From Isoperla grammatica (lineage: Eukaryota > Arthropoda > Insecta > Plecoptera > Perlodidae), in assembly GCA_945910005.1 (NCBI GenBank), contig OX246739.1, positions 39,389,625 to 39,453,624 of the forward strand: a stretch of DNA of 64,000 bases, read 5' to 3'. Of the stretch, positions 13,652-25,444 are shown in pieces (the first letter of the stretch is position 1; each line of letters opens with the position of its first letter). A model generated the notes under the pieces. The model ran no database searches, had not been told where the DNA came from, and was given only the letters and a program-made list of their open reading frames with translations. Made by a program: the position numbers and the translations under genes.

Positions 13652-13843
13652 CTACCACAGTGAAGTAGTAAAGTTGGTTTAAAACACCATTTTCAAAATT
13701 GGTCTAGAATCCTGAGTTAATCATGGTTTCATCTAAATCTTCAATGACAAGAATGCACAACAATACAAACTAGTTTTAAAACGTTATATCAGGTTCATTT
13801 TTAATTGTTGTTTATTAAGAGGACCACATTGAACTCAGTCTAA
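13652..13843. other. non-coding spacer
   Basis: Nothing recognised between the satellite and the MITE. Confidence 0.6.
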
Positions 13844-13991
13844 GGTTGGAATTCAAAGTCGGCCCCTACACCTAGGGGCGCTCATTGTTACCAACGTAAC
13901 AATTGTTTGCATGTTATTTCCCATAAACAAAACAAATCCATAGCAACAATGGGTGCCCCTAGGTGTAGGGGCCGACTATGAATTCCAACCT
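13844..13991. mobile_element. palindromic MITE, intact copy with TAA target duplication
   Basis: This 148-bp element starts GGTTGGAATTC and ends GAATTCCAACC. The two halves pair over roughly 50 bases from each end, through ccccta caccta ggggc. It is flanked on both sides by TAA (13841-13843 and 13992-13994). A 3-bp TWA duplication is characteristic of PIF/Harbinger transposons, so this is probably a Harbinger-mobilised MITE. No transposase is present in the window. A diverged copy lies at 1984-2129. Confidence 0.92.
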
Positions 13992-15119
13992 AAGGGTCCT
14001 AGATCAATTTTGAAAATGGTCTATTGCCAAATTCATTCATGTTTATTTTAAACTCAACTAGGTAAACTGAAAATTGTACTATGTAATTTAGTCATTATAA
14101 TGCCTCATAATTTACGTTGCTCTACCTTGAGAAGCTGAGTGGCAAATAGCTGCATCAATCTATACTCAGCACTGCGGGAGTGGACCGTTTATTGGCCTAA
14201 CTATAGTGTTGAAATTTCCACCTGCAAATCAACCATAATCCTTTGATCTTGGCACCCCTTTGGGTTGACAATTTTGGCCTGAACATCTGTCGATCGTAAG
14301 AGCTCAAACTTATAAGTTCGGTTACTCATCCCTTTTAGTCGGCACCCGCCAGTGACATATTGACACAGACTACTCACTTCTCGATGGCTTTCAGAGCGCT
14401 GTTTACCACTCTGCTACTCACGGTGGTAAATACTTTATAGGTGAACATTGGAATCGTAGTAGCCTAAGAAGCGTTTACTGTCGATTTAAGTTCTTAACAG
14501 TTATTTTAATATTTCAACAACAACCCATTTAATTTGTACAATCACTTTGGGAATCAATAGGATACAATACAACGAGTTTCTTTGTATATAATTTAAAGTC
14601 AAGTTCGACGTCTGATCGCTCGTTCTCAGAAGTATTGATTGTTGTCAATAAGCAGCAATTTAATATATTATTTATAGTGTTCGACTTAGCCTTGTTTTAA
14701 TATTGACGCATAAAACGTGTTTATAGTCCGAGGGAAGGTTTCAGTGTTTAGCTTATTTCTTTAATTCTCAGATGAATCTACAAACTAATGAATAATTTAT
14801 AAATCTCGCAGCCTTATAATGAGTAACAATCTTCTTTGTGAACCTCCGATAAAAGTAAAACGCAAGATGAAGACTCTCAAAGGGGCAACAAATTTCCCTA
14901 GTTATTTTAATTGCCCTTCATTATGTGTTCGAGGTTCTACTTTGCACCAGTTCTCGAGGGCTGTTCAAACGAAGTAGTCGAGAGTTTCTCTGAGAGCAAA
15001 AACCATCAGCCAGTGAAGCGGTTTAATTATTATACATATACAACAATTCATACGATTATTCAATTAATACAAGTATGTTTTTGTATGAACTAGCTGCCTA
15101 TTGTCTACATTACACTTCT

Positions 15120-15275
15120 TAATATCCATTTCCTGCCTACTGTATTCTGTCTTCTACTGTCTACTGTCTACCGTCTACTTTTTACCTTCTTTCTTCTGTC
15201 TATATTGTACACTTCCTACTGTCTACTGCCCTCTGCCGAATATCTATTGTCGACTGCCCACTGTACATTTTTGCA
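15120..15275. repeat. degenerate CTACTGT simple repeat
   Basis: Imperfect tandem units of the ctactgt / ctaccgt / cttctgt type occur throughout. They explain the serine-, cysteine- and tyrosine-rich 142-codon frame at 15101-15529, which I do not consider a gene. Confidence 0.7.
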
Positions 15276-16044
15276 AACTGAGAATTTTAATTCCCACTAT
15301 ATCCAATGTAAAACCAATATATGAATACCATCAGTCAATCAGCTATTCAGTGAGCAATATGCATATAACTGTTCAATTTGTAAAATCGGTCCACTCGAAC
15401 TTGAATCGAAAGACGATCAATGTGAGCAGTAAAATCGGATCCAATTGCTCATGTAAAGATCGGATGGTGTTCCAGTGTAGCACAGTGACCGCTGGCGCTG
15501 CAGAAAGACGCGACGGTGTCAGGAACTAAGAGCGGAGGTCTCCTGTCCTGCGGCCTCACAACTAATTGGATTGTCGCAAAGTAAAGCACTGAGATGTTGG
15601 TACTCAACTCACCTAGTCGCCTTTGTTCGTTTGTCGCACTTTATCACGTTGTCAGTATTATTCATTTCTACTCTTATTATAACTTCTATACGTTTTATAG
15701 AAACGCGCTCAAATATATGTATGTAGTTAATTAAAACCAGTTACCCCTACTTATATGCAAGAAAACTATACATCGTTATTTCAAGAGTAACTTTATATAA
15801 AATACACGCTCTTTTGTTTCGAAGTCACTCAGTTATGTATTGACAAATTGACAATCTCTAGTTATGGCTGACAACTTTTTATGTCGGCTATATTATCGTT
15901 ATCAACGAACCATGATATGAGACACATGTAGTCAATTTTGGATTACTTGTTTTGCGATGACGCACTCAACCTCAGTTATAATACGTTGCTTCCTCGTTCT
16001 TTCTTACGACATCGCAGAACTACCCTGCACCTTTTCTATCTCAG

Positions 16045-16091
16045 GGTCAAACAGCGCGGGGCTTGGACGGAAGGAAAGCGCAGGAAAACGA
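16045..16091 (+). other. isolated exon-like segment (unassigned)
   Basis: This is a 47-nt purine-rich segment flanked by a strong acceptor (caccttttctatctcag) and a strong donor (CGA|GTAAGA). All three frames are open. The frame ending in phase 1 reads VKQRGAWTEGKRRKT and would be phase-compatible with the unc-13 microexon at 30044. I do not recognise the peptide and see no start codon exon. It may be a 5' untranslated exon, a decoy exon or chance. Confidence 0.15.
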
Positions 16092-17237
16092 GTAAGAAAA
16101 CTGTGTGCCTGTGGGGGATCTATGTTGATCACCTCGTACAACCGGCAGTGTTGCTACTGAGGCAATTCCGTCACGGGCAATTGTAAAGATGTAGGCCTAC
16201 TCGGAACCTCATTTAACACATCATATTCTGATCTCGTTTACACATGGTACTCAAATCTAATCATGAAGTCTTTACGTCTTTATCTAAAATTCTCTGTAGT
16301 ATATTAGTCGTTAATATTTAGATATCATTGGAACTGTCGTTATTCCATGCAGTAAACTCATACTAGCTGCAATGCATTGCTTTCTACAAATATACTTCAT
16401 TTTGAGAAATGTGTTTTACTTTCTCGTAGCTCTTTCATGCACTACAATTTGATTGATCCGTGCCTCCACAAACATGTATATTGTATATATCCGTGGAATA
16501 AAGACAATATAATACAATTGTGTTAGTATTGCCACAGTATTGCATCGTTGCACGCGAGACAGTTTATGTAAAACTTATATCCTCAAGTAAGTATCAATGT
16601 CTTGCGATGATGTTCAGGCCAGTAGACTCTTGTCTACTCGTAAGCAGCGCCAACTAAGAATATCTTGTTGACCTCACAGGGCCTAGACGAGGGTACGATG
16701 TGCGAAAGGGAATATTTAAAGAGACACGCTCAGCCCACGTATGCTCTCCACTGAATCTAAGCGAGCTCAATAAATATTCTTTGTTTGCTCGCCAGCGACG
16801 GTAAACTTTCTGTTTGATTGGTGGTTGGCTTCAGTCATCTCGACGCGTGCTCACGGGGAAATGAAAACCTAGTTAGAAAATATATATATTTATACTTCAC
16901 CTAAATTTAGCACCGCATTTAATGTTTTGTGTTGAGAAATAATAATGCACGTACCTTCGTTTCATGAACGTTTTAAGGGGATTCAAGCGTGATGTTTGAA
17001 TTGCAATTCAACTTTCTCGGAAGAGAACGAAAAAAGATACGACCTATCAACATCACGATTCTTTACCCCCTCTGAACCAAGTGACTTAAATGTTCGACAA
17101 CTTCCATCTCAGACGTCGATCGAGCCACGCAGATCCTTGCGTCATTGCTTAGATTAGCAGGTAGACGATACTATGGGGACTGAGCACGTAAGTTTTTGGG
17201 GACACATAAAGTAGGTACCTGATTTAATCCATCCTTA

Positions 17238-17402
17238 GCCTTCCGCGGAGGCTCATGCTGTTAAGGCACAAGCGTATGACCCCTAGGGACGTGGGTTCGA
17301 ATCCCGCGTAAGGCATGGTTTTTTATAACTCGTCTTCATCTTCGTCTATAATTCCTCATCGTCTCGAGTAGCACGATTGCAATAATAGAGACGTAAAGCA
17401 AC
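17238..17402 (+). repeat. tRNA-derived SINE-like element
   Basis: The head contains gccttccgcggaggctcatg, gttaaggc and gggacGTGGGTTCGAATCCCGC, ending gtaaggcat. The ends pair like an acceptor stem (gcctt with aaggc) and the T-arm is intact. The middle does not fold into a standard anticodon arm. The tail contains cctcatcgtctcgagtagc and agagacgtaaagcaac, shared with the elements near 42640, 36280 and 10370. This tail argues for a SINE rather than a functional tRNA. Confidence 0.7.
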
Positions 17403-19204
17403 AAGAATCAATATATTCTTATCAAACACTTTCATTTGAGGGTTTACATTCATTATACCTGTAACGCCTGATTGTGAGACATTGTCCAAAGCTGAAGGAT
17501 TACATTGTATTAAAACACCAACACCTTTCTCACTGTCTACGGTCTTCGTGTTCGCCGCGAGTACGAAATAATTACGCTAGAACGTTTATCACGCAAATGT
17601 AGCGGAGAACATTTCGACTAAAGTAATGACTTGAGATTAACATCTACAACAAATAGAAAAGTTAAACATTTAAAAACTTGTTAAAAGTTAGATATGCCGC
17701 CGTGAAAGTGTTTGACGTTGATAACGATGACGGCTGGGATGTAACCGACATCCGGCTTGACGGAGGGGGGCATACGGGGCTGCTGCGGCTCCATTGGGGG
17801 GTCTGACCACGCCGCACTGAGTGGGTACACACCGTGTCACCTACAGCTTTGCCATTTAGTTGAGCAATCCGTACGACACATCATACTTTACCCGGCAAAC
17901 GAAGTCAGTCTCAGTCGTCTACCTTTCACTACTCACTCAATTATGATCTTAAATATTCCCTCACGAAAACTGGGTCTACTAAATTATCACTAAATATTTT
18001 AATGTTTTCTGCTTCATTTGTGGTCTATTCGAGTTCATCGGGGGTCATTTTGACAGTTTCAGATCCACATATTTCTGCGTACCTTTTGTATAGATTTGTT
18101 TCCATTGGAGCAGTAGGGGTCGAAGAGGCTTTCATGTGGTACATCATATTTTATTGCTTTTTAGGTTTCAATCCGAACATGTATTGTTATTTTTCACATA
18201 ATCACACACTCATTGACGCCATTATCACCGTTGCCAAAATATGAGACGTAAACTTAATATCATATTTATATCCTTCTTCCTATAATACAAGAAAAGAGTA
18301 ATGAAATGTCAAGTTATATAGTTGCAAGACTATTGAAGAAGTATTCTCACGTTACAGCCTATAGGGGACGCCTTATGTTCACCGCGTACCAGCAAAAGGA
18401 ACAGAGATTGATTTAAGACGAAGCGTTCGTTGTTTTCTGGGAATATATCTGAATATTACGTGACAATCCTGGTAAAGCTGTGATTTGCATTCGGAGGTCT
18501 CGCGAATCTCGCGGCACTGCTCCAAATGCTAAAACATCAACTCATGCAGTTACTGTGATCTCACAAATAAACCCAAGTATTGCTGGCGCAAATATGCTTC
18601 AACACTTGTAACGAGCAATGCACACTAGGAGTATTCATATTATGAAAATGAAATGTAATATGATGCATTCAGTGAATACACTTTCATAAATTCTGTTATC
18701 ACATTTTATTAACTAAAACTCAATTTTGTGAAACCGTATAACGTTATAAACACGGTATACTCTTTAAATATAATTTAAATATCATACTTTGTGTTTGACC
18801 ATCGTGTTATTTTAGGTGCCATAACTATTGACACGGGATGCAAGTAGTATGGACTAAAGATGAATATGATCTATTTATTCGCCTTAAAAAAGCATTTTGT
18901 ACCACATACAAGGAAGCCCAAGTTCACGAAATTTTATCTCCGACTTATTTATTTCGGATTGGTAGCCATGGTTTCACCAAACATTACAATAAAATATCTA
19001 TGGTGTCTTTTTCCAGGCGCCAAGTTTGATCAAAGTTTCCGTTTATGGTGAATCTCGGTACTAACAGTTTGGTGTAATGATGGGCCTAATGAGTATAGGT
19101 CTAGGAAAAATGAGTGCTCTCTATGAATGCTAAGGTAATCTGGCCTCTGCTCAGCTTCGCACACAGGGCCAGGAATGCGTTCCTTGGTTAGCCCTATAGA
19201 CAAC

Positions 19205-19283
19205 ATGGCGGTGATGTCAAAGAGCTGGTTATGCCAACAGAATGCTCGCCTTAGGTTACTGCGAACATTCCCACTCTGTACAG
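19205..19283 (+). CDS. possible first coding exon of unc-13 (weak)
   Basis: An ATG in context acaacATGG opens a 26-codon frame beginning MAVMSKSWLC and ending LLRTFPLCT. A single G precedes a GTGTTT donor. Joined to the exon at 30044 this gives PLCT-V-KKALFVGVQ, reminiscent of the LLCVGVKKAKF start of vertebrate UNC13. The AACATGGCGG at the start resembles sites found at downstream promoter positions in animals. The donor is only moderate, and phase-1 donors after an ATG are common by chance. No other feature supports transcription here. The true first exon may lie elsewhere or outside the window. Confidence 0.22.
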
Positions 19284-20182
19284 GTGTTTGCTAAGAATGT
19301 TAAACACATTCCATTGCAGAATATTCGCTTTATTTGAGACGGGTGCCTGTTTAATTAAATAATGTTAGATTGTGATAACAAGGCAAAAATAATTATTGCG
19401 TGGTGAAGCCATCAAGATTAAAAAGCTGCCGTACATTTACTAATGGGAATAGAAGACAGTTTCATTACTTAATAAGTAGAACACAATGTGCATGTTACGA
19501 TTTGTTAGGGCCTACTGTTAATGTTTAGTAGCCCTTATAATTATCATTAAGAGCAAACCAATGTGAGTATAGAATATTTTCTGTGTGCGTCTTCCACAGT
19601 ACACATGCTCACATGCGATGAATGTAGAACTAAAAGAATTTACTGCAGCGAGGGTAATAGAAACGATATATTTCGTGCTGGAAACGGTTTGGTCGTTGGG
19701 ATCTGTGTACTGCGCAAACTGAACTAAAGTCCTTTTCTAAAACTCCCACCAGGTCTAAAAATCGGCATACATTGATTACTAGCAAAAAAACATTTTGTTT
19801 GCATGTTTCTTATGAATATTACATAGCATGAATAAAAAGTAATAGTCAAATCTTCCACGCAATATGAGTTTTAGGAATAAATTAATAATAATTAATAATT
19901 CACAATTTAATAATAATGATAATTTAATTTAAATGTAGGCTACATTTAAATATGTACGTGCCTGTTAGGGTATAGACCTTTAGCTTAAAAACATTCTGTA
20001 AAGTAAATATTATTGAATTTCCTCTCGACATTGCATTGTAGCACACGCATAAATACATGTTTTAGAGAATGTTGTGACATTATAAATGATAGAATATTGT
20101 CTTCAATCTTTGTGCTCGATGATTTGATGTTAATAAAAATAAATACATATTAGTAGTAGGCCTAAAGAATAACTTACGACCC

Positions 20183-21080
20183 AACTATCGTCTAGGAGTG
20201 CGATCTTATTACATGTTGGGGGTGTATTGGTGGCGGCGCCGGGTAGACATCTACTAGACCGGCACCCCCACCATCGCTTACAACGTTGCCATGGCTACAA
20301 CTAATACCTCACTGATTAACGCAATGCATACCGACTATCATCTAGGAGTGCGATGCTGTGGGAGCGTATATTGGTGGCGGCGCCGGGTAGACACCCACTA
20401 GACCGGCACCTCCACCATCGCTTACAACGTTGCCATGGCTACAACTAATACCTCACTGATTAGCGCAATGCATACCGACTATCGTCTAGGAGTGCGATCT
20501 TATTACATGTTGGGAGTGTATTGGTGGCGGCGCCGGGTAGACACCCACTAGACCGGCACCTCCACCATCGCTTACAACGTTGCCATGGCTACAACTAATA
20601 CCTCACTGATTAGCGCAATGCATACTGACTATCGTCTAGGAGTGCGATCTTATTACATGTTGGGAGTGTATTGGTGGCGGCGCCGGGTAGACATCTACTA
20701 GACCGGCACCCCCACCATCGCTTACAACGTTTCCATGGCTACAACTAATACCTCACTGATTAGCGCAATGCATACCGACTATCGTCTAGGAGTGCGATCT
20801 TATTACATGTTGGGAGTGTATTGGTGGCGGCGCCGGGTAGACATCTACTAGACCGGCACCCCCACCATCGCTTACAACGTTGCCATGGCTACAACTAATA
20901 CCTCACTGATTAGCGCAATGCATACCGACTATCGTCTAGGAGTGCGATCTTATTACATGTTGGGAGTGTATTGGTGGCGGCGCCGGGTAGACATCTACTA
21001 GACCGGCACCCCCACCATCGCTTACAACGTTGCCATGGCTACAACTAATACCTCACTGATTAGCGCAATGCATAGCGACT
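20183..21080. repeat. 150-bp satellite, six copies
   Basis: Units begin at 20183, 20333, 20477, 20627, 20777 and 20927. They are 150 bases long except the second, which is 144 (the ttattacatgttggg segment is shortened to a ctgtggg variant). The start of each unit is ctatcgtctaggagtgcgat. Each contains an imperfect hairpin in which ggtggcggcgccgg faces ccggcacccccacc across a ten-odd base loop. A second part reads cgttgccatggctacaac. The array carries no ORF of note. Confidence 0.97.
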
Positions 21081-22234
21081 CACGGCCGTACATTCCGGCT
21101 TATTTAGATAAACCAGGCTTAATTTAGAAACTGCTAGTTTTTATTTTTTAGTTCTAATATATTTTAACATAATATTCCAATATGTTTAGATTAAATTAGT
21201 TTATTCACCCAGTATGCGGAGTTACATGCCTGGAAATAGACGAGGTTCATTACCCTGACCTCGCGGTGGTAGTGGTCGTAGGTCTACAAGTCTTGTGGTT
21301 AGTTGGCGGCCTCCACGTGGGCTAAAGGCTGTAACGACGGATCTTATTGGCTAATACGCGAAGCTGTTACTGACGACTAGCTATGTTGCAAGCCCATAGG
21401 AAGAAACCTTCACACTTAATACATTGCGCATCGCAGCTCTGTGGGTTTGTGCCTGTATAGGTATCGTGTCGTGTGCTTGTAATGAAAATAACATATACGT
21501 AGGCTCTACAAACCTTTTTCACGCGTTTATATTATTATTAATTGTAACAGACATATTCGTACATCATGTTAACATCTTTCCACACTTCAGAGTTCAATAC
21601 ATACAGAGTTTTTCCCCGTCACTCCATCAAGTATATTTTGATTGCGAAGTACCACAGGCGCTCTAAAATGATATTTCATTGTAGCATTCAAGCTATTTGG
21701 AAAGGTTGAGTTTACTTTACAAACTGATGTTTGTTTGTTTTTGTGTTCGTTTTACAATATTTTTTGCGATCGAATATAAGTTACGACTTGTTTTGTTTTC
21801 TAAATAATTTTTTTTTGTTTCTCTATTTTGTATTTCATCAGTTACTCGCATAAAATGTTCTCTGCAACATATTTACTTGTTCCGAAATGCAATTACCTGT
21901 AAATGCCAATGTATCATGTCACGATTTTCCATGATTAATAAAACTTTTTCATCGCATTTCAAAACATGTTGTTTTCAATAAACAATAATGCGAACAATTT
22001 TGTTTGTTAACAAGTTGTATTGATCCCCTCGCTGTCTGGCAAACAACTACAGGCAAACTGAACATTTAACACAAAACCCTATATTGCAGGCGACGTTTTA
22101 AAACAGCTCACAATATAAAAGAACACATTGTTTGTGAATCACGTGCAACATCAGACGTCACTGTTAAACTTCTTTATGGTGAATTTAGTAAATCAAAACA
22201 CATTTTAGACGAGACTTTTTTCTCTCTTTTGTCC
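21081..22234. other. AT-rich non-coding DNA
   Basis: No gene or RNA recognised. Confidence 0.6.
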
Positions 22235-22450
<216 letters not shown>

Positions 22451-22629
22451 GCTTCGTTATTACCATAGGACAAAATTTCAATATCTTTCTGTATAATTAG
22501 ATAATTCTTAGCAGTCTTTCTAGAATGAAATCAGCCTTGGGTTTGTTATACGCAAAAAATTCTTGTTTGTATTCATAACCACATTGAGCACTGGTTTAGT
22601 AACATCTCGACTGCTGGATGTTTACTCTT

Positions 22630-22870
22630 GCAACGGGGCTCAGTCAGTTTCCACGTGTTGGTTCGTTGAAGCGAGACGTAGAAATGTGTCGCGTTATGGA
22701 TGAACCGCAACGATCCGACGATTTGACATTTCTTGCTCGGTTTTCTCGCTGAGCTCCGTCACTTCTCACGCGGGAGATTCCGAGGGATTTGTCTCTTATG
22801 GCGAGTTCTCATAGTCGCGAGAATTTACGCGCTTCAACGCTTGACTCTGAGCGCGCAGTTTCCATGCCTC
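22630..22870. promoter_or_regulatory. CpG-rich patch, possible promoter region
   Basis: About 240 bases with many CpG dinucleotides (gcgagacg, gtcgcgtta, cacgcggg, gtcgcgag, gagcgcgcag) in a region otherwise poor in CpG. A 22-codon frame starting atgtgtcgcgttatgg is too short to judge. It lies upstream of the first unc-13 exon, so a 5' regulatory role is conceivable but unproven. Confidence 0.22.
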
Positions 22871-23424
22871 GGCTGATTGTCATTTGCCACATTTAAAAAT
22901 GGCACCCTCATGAAAAAGTGGAGTATGTAGGACAAAAAAATCCTGCATTAGGGCTATAGGCATAAAGTTAGAATTAAATACAGTTATAATAAAAAAATTA
23001 AGAAGTGCAGGCCTAGGCTAGGACCATTGCCAGGACTAGGCCTAGCTAACCTAGATAATTACGCTAGGTAATTATCTGTACGTTTCTATGCTTACCATAA
23101 ATCTGAGTTTTTATAGTCCGGGTGTATGTTGATGTTGAACTTTGTAACACAAAATGGCAAAAAGAACTTCCAATGTGTTCCGATAACAGTTTCCTTGTTC
23201 TGCTGGCTTGTTCGTTGGCCACAGTTTCGAGCAAGCTGTTCACATAACCACTAAATTAAGTCAGGTTCAGTTTAAATACCCGTTGTATTGACTCGATGCT
23301 TCATTTAGAAACCATTTAGAAACAAACCATAACTAAAAAAAACGTTATCCAAAATTGCTAAAGCATTTTTAACATTTTACTTTAAAGAAGTCTGTGTGGT
23401 GAGTCTCTTCAACTAAAATGTTCT

Positions 23425-23655
23425 AACTACGTACACTGGTGCCCTATGGTTTACACTTCACTACACTACTACTCTCACTAATACTATTGTGTAGCTAGAG
23501 TAAGAGTGAGTGTGTGCCGGCAGAGTGCACACATGTCGGACTCGAGTGCTGTTCGCTACGTACACTGGTGCCCTATGGTGTACACTTCACTACACTACTA
23601 CTCTGGTGTAGCTAGAGCAAGAGTGAGAGCACACATGTCGGACTCGAGTGCTGTT
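23425..23655. repeat. two tandem copies of a ~130-bp segment
   Basis: ctacgtacactggtgcccta begins both copies (about 23426 and 23556), and both contain cacacatgtcggactcgagt. The second copy is shorter, with internal deletions. Confidence 0.9.
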
Positions 23656-25426
23656 TGTCCCTCAGGTCCCAACGCGTTGTTAAGCCGCTCACCGACAGCT
23701 CTCATGCTTTCAACTACTTGTCGGCTAAGGGATGAACGACAACCTTGCTCAATACTAATAAGCGATTACTTCATGTTCACAAACCGTATAAACTTGAATC
23801 ACGAGGAATGAAATGTGTTTTATCATTGAGGCTTGCAGTCTATTATATGCGGCCTCAGTCTGTTATCTGTGAAGACGCTTTGACTAAGCATCACGTGGTG
23901 TCAGTCTTCTGAGGACGGCTGTGCTGAGCCGTGGATTGGACTTAAGGGTTGGAATGATATTCGATACATAATTTATTTACTTGTACCATTTTAATAGACC
24001 ATATTTTATATTATTATACATTCGATTCCTATCGGAAATGCCGTCCTCTGATCATCAGCATGGCAAATAAAGTAATATGCCATAGAAATTACGTCAAAAT
24101 GCTAGTATTATTATTTCTCGGTTATATTTCTACTATGTCTTTATTATTATAATCATGAAGCAATGAACCACACATTGGTAAGTTTTATTCAACAATGAAG
24201 CTATAATTCCAGAATGTTTATCAGATTGCGCCAGAGCTGCTGTAGAGTTACTTTGTAACTAAACGCAGCCAGCCACTTGTTGTAATTGAAGATCAAAGAG
24301 GGTGGAAGCTCCCGGCTACTCGAAGTCCTGCTGCGCTGTTGCTGCTTGAGTTCTCTTTTAATGCCCTTATTCAATTAGCGGGCTTTTAAGAGCGACCGAA
24401 TATAGATGCTCTCTCTGTTTAGTTTGAAGGGACAAGTTTCACGGTAGCTCTGATGAATAACGACCAATAACTTCGAACAACCTAAACAAGCCGTCCTATA
24501 GATATTATGGTAGGGCACAAGTTTTGCTGATGTGATAGAATGTATCTAAAAAATAAAATATAAGCTACACAAATAAAATATTTACACTGTTTGCCGCCGT
24601 TCCGGCCACTGAGCACTGCCTGCTTTAAAAGTAACAAACTTTCTTTGAGTTGGCAGTGCAAATAGCCATTGATTTCAAAGTAGTCATGGCTAGACCGTTT
24701 CCAACGCTATCTTTGATGCCCACGCATCCTCAGGTGTGTTTAATGTGCTGGAACGATGCTCGTGGAATTAATACCCTTTTCAAAACAGAAAATTGAGAAG
24801 CAGACAATTCTTCTTATTGCATTAAAAATGTTACTTTCTTAGATTTCGGAGGACAAATAGAGTTTTTACAATTTCGCTGCAAAACGGGAACACCAACTCA
24901 CTCTTTGGTCGTATCATCGTATCTTGTATTATGAGTTGATTATTCGTTGGGTTGAGTCGTAGCGTGTTGTTTTTTTACGATTCTAATCGGATTGATTAAG
25001 AAACAGTTTTTGTGACATTCAATTCACTTTACCTTATTATTTCCCTTGGGGATTTGAATATCTTCCAAAATTCAATTCAATAAATTATAGGTTATCCTGT
25101 ATTTCATAAGTTATCAAGTATTGCAGGTTTTTCGCTTTGATTATTTATATATTGATTTAAACAATACCCCGCACAAAGTGAACAAAAAATATGTCTGGTA
25201 AATAAGTTCTAGATGTCTAAGAGTAATCTTTTCGCTGGAGAGTATGTTGTATTGTCTTAAAAACTTTGGCACAGAGATTTTCTCGGTACAAAAACACGTC
25301 GACTGAATTGAACGACTTGAGTGTTATTCTGGAGGCTGGTAAAACAAGCTTTAGCAAAGATCAGAGTTTGAAAACAGTTCTTGGAAGCGGCCTGGTTGGG
25401 GCGCCGCGCACTCGCCCCATTGATCG

Positions 25427-25444
25427 CCCCCCCCCCCCCCCCCC
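25427..25444. repeat. C homopolymer (18)
   Basis: Pure C run; read as G on the other strand it could form a G-quadruplex. Similar long G or C runs occur at 28046-28060, 34505-34521 and 41315-41327. Confidence 0.95.

Larger units (their letters stand above)
13995..20182. other. gene-poor AT-rich DNA
   Basis: Holds a degenerate CTACTGT-rich stretch (15120-15275), a tRNA-derived SINE-like element (17238-17402), an exon-like segment (16045-16091) and a possible first exon (19205-19283). A moderately GC-rich stretch at 17690-17830 has a 48-codon open frame. No confident gene is seen. Confidence 0.55.

Noticed and set aside
12310..13658. Series of 89-codon minus-strand frames with a shared MWWVGSA start
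   Set aside because: They are the 106-bp satellite read in rotating frames.
17240..17318. Possible functional tRNA gene
   Set aside because: Good T-arm and acceptor pairing, but no proper anticodon arm. The downstream tail is shared with other dispersed copies, so it is a SINE.
17668..17812. GC-rich 48-codon open frame reading DVDNDDGWDVTDIRLDGG
   Set aside because: No start codon in frame, no recognised family and no clear splice borders.
20183..21080. Regular repeats considered as a CRISPR array
   Set aside because: Units are contiguous 150-bp copies without unique spacers, and the context is a spliced animal gene.
23330..23392. CTGTGTG|GTGAGT donor considered as the end of the unc-13 first exon
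   Set aside because: The phase-1 frame has a TAA immediately upstream and no ATG.
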